Below are positions 1 through 6,346 of a stretch of 9,719 nt of DNA, one piece after another; within the stretch, counting starts at the first letter, position 1; each line of letters opens with the position of its first letter. Made by a program: the position numbers and the translations under genes. The notes below the pieces were generated by a model that saw nothing but the letters and a program-made list of their open reading frames with translations, searched no databases and was not told the origin of the DNA. The stretch spans positions 1-9,719 of the forward strand of contig CBETVX010000078.1 of the NCBI GenBank assembly GCA_965539935.1, written 5' to 3'. The DNA is from CBETVX01 sp965539935 (lineage in GTDB: Bacteria > Bacillota > Clostridia > Peptostreptococcales > Caminicellaceae).

Positions 1-1029
1 ATATATTCTTTTAAGATTATCAGTTTTAATCTCTAAATCAAGTAGATTTAAATTTGATAACAAATCCTCTATTATTACATCTATATCTTCCTTTGTTTGT
101 AATTCTTTTTTTAAATATGCCCTTCCTTCAAGTTCTACTCTTAAAATCACTTCACTTTCCTTTAGATTATTTATATCTATATATTCCCTTATATTTGTTT
201 CCATATGTTCCCTAAGCTGACTATAATCTTTTATGTCTTCTAATTTACCAATGTTCAGTATATGCCATTTAATAGGAGATAAAGGAATAAAATCTACTTT
301 TACTATGCCGTTATCATCTATAGTTATAAATAAACCGCCCTTTTCCCCAGTTTCCCTGGGATTTCTTCCTTGTATATTCCCCGGGTAATATATATCACAG
401 TTTTCACTGATTTTCTGCCTAGTATGTATATGCCCTAAAGCCCAATAATCATAATTTTTAGACTCCAAATCTTCCTTAGTACAGGGAAGATATCTATCAT
501 GGTTCTTAACTCCCAGTGTATTAGTAACCATAGTATGTACAAGTCCTATATGGGGTATGTTTTCCATCTTTACTGGAAATTCTTTGATTAAATTTTTACT
601 TTCCCTATTGGTCTTATGACCACAGGAAATAATTTTTCCTATTTTATTATCTTCTCTATCCTTTATATAGACTTCTTCAATCTTATCATCTTTAAATATA
701 TGGACATTATCTGGCCAGTTTATTTCATTTACTCTATATCCTCTTTGCCCTGGATCATGATTCCCAGTAGCATAAAATACAGGTATATTTTTTTCTCTCA
801 ATCTATTAAATTCTTCTATCAAAAATTGTTCTGTTTTAAAGGATAGTCTATCATTATCAAATAAATCCCCGGCAATTAACAATCCATTGACATTTTCCTT
901 TATGCATAAGTCTACAGCATTGGAAAAGGCCTTTCTTATATGATCTCTGAGTTTTTTTCTTAGAACTTCCTTCCTAGAATGAAATTTTGTATCAAAGTGT
1001 ACATCTGCTATATGTAGAAATTTAAGCAA
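1..1029 (-). CDS. DNA repair exonuclease, SbcD/YhaO-type metallophosphoesterase (C-terminal end outside window)
   Basis: Open for 343 codons from a TTG at 1029 to the left edge, so the C-terminus is missing. The calcineurin-like nuclease motifs are all present in order: D9-x-H11 in HIADVHFD, GDLFD at 54-58 (D55), GNHD at 89-92, the LVHT histidine H165, and GHIH at 199-202. These six or so residues bind the two metal ions of SbcD/Mre11-type phosphoesterases. In this family the protein acts on DNA ends in the cytoplasm, usually with an SMC-like ATPase (SbcC or YhaN) encoded directly downstream; that partner would lie beyond position 1 and cannot be seen. The TTG start is chosen because GGGGGAG (1036-1041) lies 6 nt upstream. 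The ATG at 1042-1044 is in frame but lies just upstream of and against that site, so it cannot be served by it. The RKEVLRK segment and single domain resemble YhaO more than SbcD, but this is a judgement. Family confidence is high, exact ortholog moderate. Confidence 0.93.
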   Translation of the reverse strand, partial: MLKFLHIADVHFDTKFHSRKEVLRKKLRDHIRKAFSNAVDLCIKENVNGLLIAGDLFDNDRLSFKTEQFLIEEFNRLREKNIPVFYATGNHDPGQRGYRVNEINWPDNVHIFKDDKIEEVYIKDREDNKIGKIISCGHKTNRESKNLIKEFPVKMENIPHIGLVHTMVTNTLGVKNHDRYLPCTKEDLESKNYDYWALGHIHTRQKISENCDIYYPGNIQGRNPRETGEKGGLFITIDDNGIVKVDFIPLSPIKWHILNIGKLEDIKDYSQLREHMETNIREYIDINNLKESEVILRVELEGRAYLKKELQTKEDIDVIIEDLLSNLNLLDLEIKTDNLKRIY

Positions 1030-1035
1030 AGCTAT

Positions 1036-1041
1036 CTCCCC
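1036..1041 (-). promoter_or_regulatory. Ribosome binding site that decides the TTG start of the nuclease gene
   Basis: On the minus strand the bases read GGGGAG, with one more G contributed by the upstream ATG, and are followed by a 6-nt spacer (1030-1035) and TTG at 1027-1029. The next residues, MLKFLHIADVH, give the usual short N-terminus of this nuclease family. Confidence 0.7.
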
Positions 1042-1067
1042 CATAAAAAACAAATATATTTTTGGCA

Positions 1068-1097
1068 GTTATAAATCCTATAAGTATATTGTAACAA
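1068..1097 (-). promoter_or_regulatory. Candidate sigma-A promoter for the nuclease gene
   Basis: On the minus strand, TTGTTA (1092-1097) and TATAAC (1068-1073) are separated by 18 nt and lie about 40 nt upstream of the TTG start. An alternative -10, TATACT at 1083-1088, has no good -35. The surroundings are so AT-rich that such matches arise by chance, so the call is tentative. Confidence 0.35.
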
Positions 1098-1140
1098 ATA
1101 ATATTATCTTTTCGAACATAAGTTTTGTTATTTTTATTAC

Positions 1141-1169
1141 CAGTACTTTTGTACTGTTTTTGTTTTTTT
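1141..1169 (+). terminator. Small plus-strand hairpin with T-tract in the divergent intergenic region
   Basis: CAGTAC (1141-1146), loop TTTT, GTACTG (1151-1156), then an almost unbroken T-run to 1169. The shape is that of a plus-strand intrinsic terminator, although the stem is only 6 bp. No plus-strand gene ends here. It sits just upstream of the proposed promoter of the next gene, so it could block antisense transcription coming out of the nuclease gene. It may also be a chance feature. Confidence 0.35.
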
Positions 1170-1177
1170 GTTATATT

Positions 1178-1206
1178 TTGAAGGAAATTGTTGAAAAGTA
1201 TAGAAT
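1178..1206 (+). promoter_or_regulatory. Candidate sigma-A promoter for the pseudokinase-like gene
   Basis: TTGAAG (1178-1183) and TAGAAT (1201-1206) are 17 nt apart, giving a predicted leader of about 42 nt before the ATG at 1256. A ribosome binding site, AGAAGGTAGG (1237-1246), lies inside that leader. Confidence 0.5.
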
Positions 1207-1255
1207 TAAATTTTTGATAGGAAAATTATAACTATTAGAAGGTAGGTATCTATTT

Positions 1256-2920
1256 ATGTCTAATTTATATACTGATAGGTTTAATATTCATAAAATTTTT
1301 TCCCAAAATGAATATCAAAAAATATTAATTGGGTCCAGTAGAGAAAACCCTGAGCAAATAGTTGTAATAAATATTATTAATAAAGCAAATACTAAGGACG
1401 TTATATCTACTTCTCAATTTTCTAAAGGCTTAGCTAATTTAATTTCTTTAGAAAAAACAGAGGATGAATTTATAATCATAACAGATTATCACGAAGGAAC
1501 ACCACTAACTAAATATCTTGAATATTTTGATGCTACTCCTAAGAATAGAATTAATTTGGCCTATGAATATCTCAATAAAGCTGTTCATTATGATGTATTT
1601 AACAACTCATTAAAATCCCTTTTAATAGATGAATCCCAAATAGTTATTAAGGATAATACTTTGTTTTTTAATGAACTGCTTATTTTAAATGAAGATGTAA
1701 AAGAATACAAGAAATTTGATAATGTTATAAAGATACTTGTTAAAATTCTAGAAAAAATTATTTATGTTAATGAGCCAAATGAGACATTTGAAGATGAATC
1801 ACTTACTAAAGTAGCAAATTTTATTGATAAATTAAAAAATGATGATCATAATTACATAAATTTAGAAGAAATCTATGAAGATTTTAGAAAAATTTATATT
1901 TATGAACTATATTTAAACCAAGATTCAAATGAAATCCCTAAAAACTTAGATGAAAAATCTTCAATGGAACAAATAAATGTATCTTCTACAAAATCAGAGG
2001 AAGATGAGGAAGACCTTGACTATCAAAATCTTTCAAATGTACGGGAAATACTTTTAGGAAACTCTCAAGTTCCTACTATAGATGAAGTTGATAAAAGCTC
2101 AAAGACCCTTAGTTTTTTCCAAAAACTATTGTCAAAAAAAGTTTTTATTGCAGGGATAATACTATGCCTTTTAGGTAGTATAGCATATGGATTAACTGGA
2201 TTTTTATCTAATTCTAAATCCCAAAAACCAGAAGCATTGTTTACAAGGGAAAAAATAAATAATGATACTTGGTACTTTGCTAACAAGAGTAAAATTTATG
2301 GAGAAGATAATGAGATTAAAGAAGTACTATGGGAAATTAGTAGAAATAATAAACTCCTAAGTACATCCAATAAAAAGAATTTAACTTATTCTTTTGAAAA
2401 TGAGGGTGAATATACTATTACCCTTACAATTAAAGATAGATATGATGGTTTTAGTACCTATAGTGAAAACCTTAATTATAAAGAAATACAACTTGACTCT
2501 CTCAACACCTCTAATAATTCTTCGGAAAAATTAGAAAATCTTAATTTAAACACCGAAAGTAATTCTGTTAATAAAGATTATGATATATATAGAAGTGGAA
2601 CATATTCCTTTATAATTGGTAAAGATAATAATAAAGAGGAAACCATAGTTACAAAAAATTTAGAATTTAAAAACGACCCAATTATTTCTATGTGGTTAGC
2701 ATCAAAAACTAAGCAAAGTATTAAAATAGACATTGTTGGATTTAATAATGGAAATATCTCATTTAATGAATCCTATACTTATAATTTTAATAACATAGAA
2801 TCTTGGGACTTATTTCAAACAGATGCTCTATCGAAAAATATTGATGAAGTTAGAATTAGATTCTATGATTATGAGTCTCCCTTCTGGGTAGATGATATAG
2901 TTATAGAACCCTATAAATAA
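1256..2920 (+). CDS. Membrane-anchored pseudokinase-like protein with extracellular PKD-like and beta-sandwich domains
   Basis: A 554-residue protein with four parts. Residues 1-220 follow the order of a protein kinase fold: a beta1-beta3-like start (FNIHKIF to IVVINII near 9-41), a hinge-like FIIITDYHEGTPLTKYL (72-88), a beta7-like LLIDESQIVIKD (122-133), and a C-lobe end with ESLTKVANFIDKL (181-193) and EEIYEDFRKIY (204-214). The catalytic residues are absent: Asn replaces the VAIK lysine, and I see no HRD or DFG. It is therefore probably a pseudokinase. An acidic linker (225-290) leads to one transmembrane helix (about 295-317) preceded by KK, which puts the N-terminus in the cytoplasm. 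Residues 325-410 look like a PKD domain (WEIS near 359, YSFENEGEYTITLTIKD at 378-393). Residues 440-554 are beta-rich and end in FWVDDIVIEPY, like carbohydrate-binding beta-sandwich modules. It is a single-gene unit with its own promoter and terminator. Its function is unknown; I infer signal transfer or structural anchoring across the membrane. Domain names rest on pattern reading only. Confidence 0.72.
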   Translation: MSNLYTDRFNIHKIFSQNEYQKILIGSSRENPEQIVVINIINKANTKDVISTSQFSKGLANLISLEKTEDEFIIITDYHEGTPLTKYLEYFDATPKNRINLAYEYLNKAVHYDVFNNSLKSLLIDESQIVIKDNTLFFNELLILNEDVKEYKKFDNVIKILVKILEKIIYVNEPNETFEDESLTKVANFIDKLKNDDHNYINLEEIYEDFRKIYIYELYLNQDSNEIPKNLDEKSSMEQINVSSTKSEEDEEDLDYQNLSNVREILLGNSQVPTIDEVDKSSKTLSFFQKLLSKKVFIAGIILCLLGSIAYGLTGFLSNSKSQKPEALFTREKINNDTWYFANKSKIYGEDNEIKEVLWEISRNNKLLSTSNKKNLTYSFENEGEYTITLTIKDRYDGFSTYSENLNYKEIQLDSLNTSNNSSEKLENLNLNTESNSVNKDYDIYRSGTYSFIIGKDNNKEETIVTKNLEFKNDPIISMWLASKTKQSIKIDIVGFNNGNISFNESYTYNFNNIESWDLFQTDALSKNIDEVRIRFYDYESPFWVDDIVIEPYK

Positions 2921-2925
2921 AACTC

Positions 2926-2952
2926 TTAAAACGCTCTATTTGGGCGTTTTAA
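2926..2952 (+). terminator. Intrinsic terminator after the pseudokinase-like gene
   Basis: AAAACGCTC (2928-2936), loop TATTT, GGGCGTTTT (2942-2950). The nine pairs include one G-T, and two more A-T pairs extend the base to 2926/2952. The hairpin starts 7 nt after the stop codon (2918-2920). The T-tract is part of the 3' arm. Confidence 0.75.
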
Positions 2953-2968
2953 CTATGTACCATATATT
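2940..2968 (+). promoter_or_regulatory. Weak candidate promoter for the dipeptidase gene
   Basis: TTGGGC (2940-2945), 17 nt, TATATT (2963-2968). The -35 would lie inside the preceding terminator hairpin, and its last three bases do not match the consensus. If it is not real, the dipeptidase depends on read-through from the gene upstream. Confidence 0.3.
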
Positions 2969-2995
2969 TTTTTATTTATGAATGGAGGCTTTTAT

Positions 2996-4330
2996 ATGGA
3001 ATACAAAAAAAGAATTAATGAACTTAAGGATGATTTAATAAATTCAGTGGTTGAGATAGTTAATATACCAAGTGTATACTCTAACCCAAGTGAAAATTTC
3101 CCCTTTGGCGAAAACATTGATAAATGTTTAAGAAAGGTCCTCAAGCTCTGTGAATCCCTTGGTTATAAAACTTATTATGGAAATGGATATTATGGATATG
3201 CAGAGGTGGGGTCTGGTGATGAACTTATTGGCATATTAGGGCACTTAGATGTTGTTCCAGAGGGAGATATAGAAAAATGGGATTATCCCCCCTTCGATGC
3301 CAAGGTTATTGATGGTAAAATTTATGGACGAGGGACTCAGGATGATAAGGGCCCTACAATAGCAACTATCTATGCAGTAAAGGCTTTACTTGATACTGGA
3401 GTTAAACTAAACAAAAGAGTAAGATTTATATTTGGCATAGATGAAGAAAATCTTTGGAGAAGTATAAAAAAATATCTTGAAAATGAGGAAATTCCAAACT
3501 ATGGTTTTACTCCTGATTCAAGTTTTCCTATGATTAATGCTGAAAAAGGACTTTTACAATTTAAACTTGTATCTAGTTCTTCATCAGAAATTACTTTAAA
3601 TGGTGGAAGTGCATTTAATGTTGTTCCCGATAAAATTACATATTCTGATATTAAAACATCTGAGGTTTCTAAAAAACTTTCAAAGCTGGGATTTGAACAT
3701 GCCCTATCAAATGACTCAGTTACAGTTATGGGTAAAAGTTCCCATGCTTCAAAACCCTGGGAAGGTATCAATGCAATTTCTAGATTATGTATTGCTCTAA
3801 ATCAATTAGATATAAAATCAAAAGCTGTGGAATTCATAGCTGAAATTATTGGAGAAGACTCAAATGCCAAAAATATATTTGGAAACTGTGAAGATGAAGT
3901 TTCAGGAAAGCTATCCTTCAATATTGGCAAAATTAATGTATCGGAAAATGGAGAAGAAATATGTATTGATACTCGTATTCCAGTTACTGTGGATAAAGAT
4001 TTTATAGTAAATAAAATAAAGGAAAAAGCAATGGAATATGGATTAGAATATAAGGAATATGACTATCTTCCATCTATTTATGTACCTAAGGATCATTTTC
4101 TAATACAGACACTTCAAAAAGTTTTTGAACGGGAAACTGGTCTTGATTCTTCACCTCTTACTTCAGGTGGAGCAACCTACGCTAGAGCTATTGAAAACTG
4201 TGTTGCCTTCGGAGCTATATTCCCAGGTCAAAAAAAGGTTGAACATCAGCCCAATGAATATATAGATATAGAGAATTTATTAAAATGTACTAGAATCTAT
4301 GCCAGTGCTATATATGAATTAACTAGATAA
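2996..4330 (+). CDS. pepV: PepV-type M20 dipeptidase (Xaa-His/beta-Ala-His dipeptidase family)
   Basis: A 444-residue cytoplasmic di-zinc peptidase that would cleave dipeptides taken up or produced during peptide breakdown. The M20 residues are in place: H83 and D85 in GHLDVVP, the bridging D116 in GRGTQDDKGP, the catalytic E150-E151 in GIDEEN, D174 in GFTPDSSFP followed by INAEKG, H250 in SSHASKPWEG (lid domain), and H417 in KVEHQPNEYID, after TSGGATYAR. Length is a little under the roughly 470 residues of characterised PepV. The ATG at 2996 is chosen because GGAGG (2984-2988) lies 7 nt upstream; the in-frame ATG at 2978 precedes that site and would add only MNGGFY. The gene converges on the next one and shares a terminator with it. 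The EEN-LW sequence after the catalytic pair differs from the more usual EES/EET-x-W but keeps the acidic residues. Exact dipeptide preference cannot be read from sequence. Confidence 0.93.
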   Translation: MEYKKRINELKDDLINSVVEIVNIPSVYSNPSENFPFGENIDKCLRKVLKLCESLGYKTYYGNGYYGYAEVGSGDELIGILGHLDVVPEGDIEKWDYPPFDAKVIDGKIYGRGTQDDKGPTIATIYAVKALLDTGVKLNKRVRFIFGIDEENLWRSIKKYLENEEIPNYGFTPDSSFPMINAEKGLLQFKLVSSSSSEITLNGGSAFNVVPDKITYSDIKTSEVSKKLSKLGFEHALSNDSVTVMGKSSHASKPWEGINAISRLCIALNQLDIKSKAVEFIAEIIGEDSNAKNIFGNCEDEVSGKLSFNIGKINVSENGEEICIDTRIPVTVDKDFIVNKIKEKAMEYGLEYKEYDYLPSIYVPKDHFLIQTLQKVFERETGLDSSPLTSGGATYARAIENCVAFGAIFPGQKKVEHQPNEYIDIENLLKCTRIYASAIYELTR

Positions 4331-4347
4331 ATATTTTAAAAATATTA

Positions 4348-4371
4348 AGGTGCAGCAATTATGCTGCACCT
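4348..4371. terminator. Bidirectional terminator between convergent genes
   Basis: A perfect 10-bp stem, AGGTGCAGCA (4348-4357) and TGCTGCACCT (4362-4371), closes a 4-nt loop, ATTA. It lies in the 53-nt gap between the dipeptidase stop and the stop of the minus-strand gene. On the minus strand it is followed by TTAATATTTTT, a better T-tract than on the plus strand, but both transcripts should end here. Confidence 0.85.
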
Positions 4372-4383
4372 ATCCTATATGAT

Positions 4384-5064
4384 TTATTTAGCTTCTTCAA
4401 GGGTTTCTTTAATTGCCTGTATTCTTTCCTCTAGCCTTTTATTACTTTCTTCTATTTCTTCGTATATTTCATCTAATACTTCATTTATCCTTTCTGAATC
4501 ATCCTCCTTAATTGCTTCACTTAACTCTTTTCTAAGGGCTTTCATTCTTTCTTTTCTATCTTTACAAGCTTCTTTCTTGTCTTTCCACTGCTGTTTATTA
4601 GATTTTCTTTCTTCCTTTAGTCCCTGAATAAATTCCCTATATTCTTTATTTGCTTCCTCTTGTGTCATTTCCCCTGACTTAACTTTATTATTTAATTCTT
4701 CTTTCTTTTCAGTAATTAACTCTTTTATATTATCTCTTCTATTGTCCTTATTTTTTCCTCTAATTTCTTTTACTTCTTTATGAAGATCCTTTAATTGATC
4801 CCTAAGCTCTTTATTTTTTTCAAATAAAGCCTTCCAAGAATCCAAATCCTCGGAGGCATATTTCTCTACTACCTTTAATAGTTTAGTAGCTTTATCCCTT
4901 CTTGGCTTTTGAACCCCATGTTTAACTTGGTTTTTTTCTTTTAAAAATCCACCTTTTCTATTTTCCAGAGAATCCACTGGATTTGCAAATGAAACTGTCG
5001 GTATTAGCATGGCTAATACTAAGCTTAAAGATACAATTACTTTGATTAATTTTTTGTATTTCAC
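4384..5064 (-). CDS. Secreted, highly charged coiled-coil protein of unknown function
   Basis: A 226-residue protein. Residues 1-27 form a standard Sec signal peptide: a basic MKYKKLIK, a hydrophobic core from VIVSL to LIPTV, and a likely cut after VSFA before NPVD. The mature part is almost entirely Lys, Glu, Arg, Asp, Gln and Asn with regular Leu/Ile spacing, especially 60-125, 140-185 and 190-226, so it should be long helices or coiled coil. KVKSGEMTQEEANKEY (127-142) resembles the short helix-turn-helix found in clostridial secreted DUF2680-like and SHOCT-like segments (GxxTxEEA). There is one cysteine (167) and no sortase or lipobox signal. The start is taken as GTG 5064: AAGGAG (5075-5080) is 10 nt upstream, whereas the other in-frame GTG at 5073 is only 1 nt from that site. 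It is transcribed alone and convergent to the dipeptidase. I do not recognise a function; a periplasm-like or cell-wall role is only inference. Confidence 0.78.
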   Translation of the reverse strand: MKYKKLIKVIVSLSLVLAMLIPTVSFANPVDSLENRKGGFLKEKNQVKHGVQKPRRDKATKLLKVVEKYASEDLDSWKALFEKNKELRDQLKDLHKEVKEIRGKNKDNRRDNIKELITEKKEELNNKVKSGEMTQEEANKEYREFIQGLKEERKSNKQQWKDKKEACKDRKERMKALRKELSEAIKEDDSERINEVLDEIYEEIEESNKRLEERIQAIKETLEEAK

Positions 5065-5127
5065 TTTTACCACACTCCTTTTAAAAATTTTTTCATATTT
5101 ATTGATATATTAGATTGGGGATAAAAT

Positions 5128-5156
5128 ATTATAAATGTGGAAAAAGTGTGTGAAAA
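5128..5156 (-). promoter_or_regulatory. Candidate promoter for the secreted coiled-coil gene
   Basis: A perfect TATAAT on the minus strand (5128-5133), about 65 nt upstream of the GTG start. The -35 is poorer: TTTTCA (5151-5156) at 17 nt, or TTCACA (5149-5154) at a short 15 nt. The -35 region lies immediately downstream of the stop codon of the metallopeptidase gene. Confidence 0.45.
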
Positions 5157-5163
5157 AATATTT

Positions 5164-5880
5164 TCACCTTATATTCATTTTAACCCCATTTTGTCTTAGC
5201 CATTCCTTTTTCTCTTTGTAATTTGGAAGAATTCTTTCTACTAATTTCCAAAACCTTTCTGAATGATCCATATGTACTAAATGGCATAATTCATGAACAA
5301 CTATATAATCTATAACATCCTGGGGTGCCATTACACATCTCCAATTAAAATTTAAATTTTTTTTAGAAGAACAGCTTCCCCACCTTTTCTTTTGTTCCTT
5401 AATCCTTATATTATTAATATCCTTTCCAACAATATTTTTATACCTTTTTACTGTGCCTTCAATATTCTCTTTACATTTTAATCTATACCATTTTTCTAAA
5501 GCGTCTTTCATAAAATTTTTATTTTTTTGTGGCGTAATGATACATAGCTTATCTGAGGTGATTTGTATTTTAGGCTTTTTAATAGTTTTATCTATTATTA
5601 TATTTAGTGTATATTCCTTTCCTAGATATAAAAACTTATCTCCATCAATATATTTTCTGTCCATATATCTTTTGTCAATTTTTTCTAATTCACTTAGCTT
5701 TTCTAAAATCCATTTACTTTTTGATTTTACGATTTCTTTTAGAGTTTCTTTTTTTACACCTTTTGGAGATATTATAGTTACTATTCCTGATAATTGGATT
5801 TTGATAGAAATAGTTTTTCTTTTTCTAAATATGACATCACATTCTATAATCTCATTTTCAATTTCTACTAATAATTTCAT
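5164..5880 (-). CDS. YgjP-type (DUF45, M48-like) zinc metallopeptidase
   Basis: A 238-residue soluble protein. The zinc site is HELCH (196-200) with a third histidine, H206, in HSERFW, the spacing (HExxH-x5-H) seen in YgjP/WLM-type metallopeptidases. Just before it is the family signature RWGSCSSKKNLNFNWR (166-181) followed by VMAPQDVIDYIVVHELCH, which is a very close match. The N-terminal 110 residues are beta-rich, as usual (VIFRKRKTISIKI, VTIISPKG). Length is typical of the family, at about 230-240 residues. In this family the enzyme is presumed to be a cytoplasmic protease; its substrate is not established to my knowledge. The ATG at 5880 has GAGG 8 nt upstream (AGAGG TTAAAGAT ATG). It stands alone, 124 nt from the next gene upstream. 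A weak GTGAAAA/TTTTCAC hairpin overlaps its TGA stop, so part of its transcript may run into the coiled-coil gene. Confidence 0.92.
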   Translation of the reverse strand: MKLLVEIENEIIECDVIFRKRKTISIKIQLSGIVTIISPKGVKKETLKEIVKSKSKWILEKLSELEKIDKRYMDRKYIDGDKFLYLGKEYTLNIIIDKTIKKPKIQITSDKLCIITPQKNKNFMKDALEKWYRLKCKENIEGTVKRYKNIVGKDINNIRIKEQKKRWGSCSSKKNLNFNWRCVMAPQDVIDYIVVHELCHLVHMDHSERFWKLVERILPNYKEKKEWLRQNGVKMNIR

Positions 5881-5920
5881 ATCTTTAACCTCTTATTTAT
5901 TAATATAAATTTTTCACTAA

Positions 5921-5947
5921 TTTATAGATATCCAATTTTAAAGTCTA
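5921..5947 (-). promoter_or_regulatory. Weak candidate promoter for the metallopeptidase gene
   Basis: On the minus strand, TAGACT (5942-5947) and TATAAA (5921-5926) are separated by only 15 nt. A TATAAT at 5948-5953 lies just upstream without a good -35. One of these probably drives the gene, because a hairpin separates it from the operon upstream. Confidence 0.3.
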
Positions 5948-5959
5948 ATTATACTATTT

Positions 5960-5992
5960 AAGGCTGCCACATTCTCTAGGACAGCCTTTTTT
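5960..5992. terminator. Hairpin after the DUF1576 operon, with its T-tract on the plus strand
   Basis: AAGGCTG (5960-5966) pairs with CAGCCTT (5982-5988). Two inner C-G pairs (5967-5968 with 5979-5980) continue the stem past a bulged A at 5981. It lies 13-46 nt beyond the stop of the minus-strand operon, where its terminator is expected. On that strand the hairpin is followed by AAATAGTATA rather than a T-run, while TTTTTT (5987-5992) follows on the plus strand. It probably works in both directions or mainly rightward. Confidence 0.6.
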
Positions 5993-6004
5993 AAAAATTT
6001 AACT

Positions 6005-6346
6005 CTATTTACTTCTATATAATACTACCTCAATATAGTCATCGGTTATTTTCATTTCTACTTTATCGGTCATAATCCCTACCAAAGTAAGCTCCGTATC
6101 AACATCACATTCCCCTGTTAATTCCCAATAGTATTCTTCCATTTCTTCTTGTTTAGGATAAGCTAAACATTTTTTTAGTTTGATTAATTTTTCCTTGTAC
6201 TTCTCTAAATAGTTTCCCTTTACAAATATCTTATACTGAGTTTCTTCTTCCTTTATATTTACATTTATATCGGTAGCTCCTATGGAGAAAAAATAAGTAA
6301 CCATCTCATCAACTATTCTAGAAATTCTTTTTTTATTATGTTTCAT
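6005..6346 (-). CDS. Small soluble protein coupled to the DUF1576 membrane protein; possible degenerate GHKL fold
   Basis: A 113-residue protein with no signal peptide or membrane segment. Its ATG overlaps the TAA of the membrane-protein gene by one base (TAATG), and AAGGA (6356-6360) inside that gene's 3' end gives a 9-nt spacer, so the two are almost certainly translated together. The order of elements resembles histidine-kinase-like (GHKL) ATPase domains: helix RIVDEMVTYFFSIGATDINVNI (10-31), strand QYKIFVKGN (37-45), and a final DTELTLVGIMTDKVEMKI plus DYIEVVLYR (83-111), which recalls the last helix and strands of RsbW- or HisKA-ATPase-type domains. The N-box asparagine would be Tyr18, and no glycine-rich G-boxes are visible, so ATP binding is doubtful. 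This fold idea is inference. What is firm is a small, charged, cytoplasmic protein linked by position to a membrane protein, perhaps as a regulatory or structural partner. Confidence 0.85.
   Translation of the reverse strand: MKHNKKRISRIVDEMVTYFFSIGATDINVNIKEEETQYKIFVKGNYLEKYKEKLIKLKKCLAYPKQEEMEEYYWELTGECDVDTELTLVGIMTDKVEMKITDDYIEVVLYRSK

Noticed and set aside
616..846. Plus-strand open frame of 76 codons.
   Set aside because: It lies wholly inside the nuclease gene on the other strand, which carries all family motifs; no RBS.
4361..4627. Plus-strand open frame rich in Ser and Leu.
   Set aside because: Antisense shadow of the charged coiled-coil gene (Glu/Lys codons read as Ser/Leu/Phe); begins inside the terminator hairpin.
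5150..5167. GTGAAAA-AATA-TTTTCAC hairpin overlapping the stop of the metallopeptidase gene, as a terminator.
   Set aside because: Only 7 mostly A-T pairs, and the T-run on the minus strand is separated by ACACAC; not convincing as an intrinsic terminator.
5453..5908. 151-codon plus-strand open frame that looks hydrophobic.
   Set aside because: Shadow of the metallopeptidase gene; hydrophobicity results from reading AT-rich coding DNA backwards, and there is no RBS.
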